Of a stretch of DNA of 5,450 nt, positions 5,338-5,450 are shown piece after piece (positions within the stretch are counted from its first letter, which is position 1; each line of letters starts with the position of its first letter). Source of the DNA: a bacterium MnTg04 (lineage in GTDB: Bacteria > Pseudomonadota > Gammaproteobacteria > Steroidobacterales > MnTg04); NCBI GenBank assembly GCA_008975185.1, contig BFAU01000186.1, forward strand, positions 1 through 5,450, written 5' to 3'. A program made the translations under genes and the position numbers. Under the pieces are notes generated by a model, which had not been told where the DNA came from, made no database searches, and saw nothing but the letters and a program-made list of their open reading frames with translations.

Positions 5338-5450
5338 TTCTCATCCTTTGTGTTCATCAATGCGTCTACAAAATCCCGGGTTGCCTGCCAGGCATCCCAC
5401 CATTTCGTCAAAATCAGGCGACCTTTGCCGGTAATCTGGTAATAACGCCG
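5334..5450 (-). CDS. PadR-family transcriptional regulator, C-terminal end only
   Basis: The last 38 codons of a gene entering from the right edge read RRYYQITGKGRLILTKWWDAW and then a short helix ending DALMNTKDEK. RRYY.IT..GR..L....W is the wing and following C-terminal helix of the PadR winged-helix DNA-binding family; the recognition helix lies outside the window. The protein would be cytoplasmic and is probably a repressor that controls its own operon. Its TGA (5334-5336) overlaps the ATG of the membrane protein at 5337 in ATGA, so the two are co-translated. PadR paired with a HAAS/DUF1700-type membrane protein is a recurring arrangement. The ligand or signal cannot be told from this fragment. 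Confidence 0.85.
   Translation of the reverse strand, partial: RRYYQITGKGRLILTKWWDAWQATRDFVDALMNTKDEK
5344..5349 (-). promoter_or_regulatory. Shine-Dalgarno site for the sensor-like membrane protein
   Basis: On the minus strand, AAAGGA lies 6 bases before the ATG at 5337, inside the end of the PadR gene. It supports that start and gives the second gene its own ribosome entry in addition to coupling through the ATGA overlap. Confidence 0.6.

Overview
The window looks like chromosomal DNA of a free-living Gram-negative bacterium. Nearly every product has a Sec signal peptide, a lipobox or membrane helices. The moderately high GC, the family mix and the dense packing suggest Pseudomonadota, probably Gammaproteobacteria, but no marker gene here fixes the lineage. 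I found no tRNA, rRNA, insertion sequence, CRISPR array or integrase.

Layout. (1) The left edge to 887, minus strand, holds the first 295 codons of an exported metallophosphoesterase of the PPP type, resembling the Shewanella-like phosphatases; its C-terminus is outside the window. (2) Bases 888-1024 are a divergent intergenic stretch with a candidate sigma70-like promoter very close to the phosphatase start. (3) Bases 1025-2126, plus strand, hold two coupled genes overlapping by 8 bp: a secreted protein of unknown function with an MMCGCP motif, then a small putative lipoprotein. (4) Bases 2130-2954, minus strand, encode a lipoprotein-type family 3 solute-binding protein with no permease or ATPase beside it; it converges on the previous pair with a 3-bp gap. 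(5) Bases 2955-3272 are a divergent intergenic region with no clear gene. (6) Bases 3273-3896, plus strand, encode a secreted protein resembling the lipocalin-like/DUF1579 type. (7) From 5450 down to 3909, minus strand, lies a tight three-gene operon: the tail of a PadR-family regulator, a multi-pass membrane protein with an N-terminal HAAS/DUF1700-like helical region and two Sensor-domain-like repeats, and an exported DUF192 protein. The first junction is a 4-bp overlap and the second an 8-bp overlap.

How they fit together. The best functional unit is the PadR / membrane-sensor / DUF192 operon. PadR genes are often transcribed with a membrane protein of the HAAS/DUF1700 sort, so envelope-state sensing linked to transcription is plausible; the coupled DUF192 protein is an unexplained third member. 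The rest is a set of short envelope or periplasmic transcription units in alternating orientation, and nothing in the sequence shows they form one pathway. I see no clear evidence of a defence system, a mobile element or another wholly new system. The least explained items are the MMCGCP pair, the duplicated sensor protein with DUF192, and the orphan binding protein.
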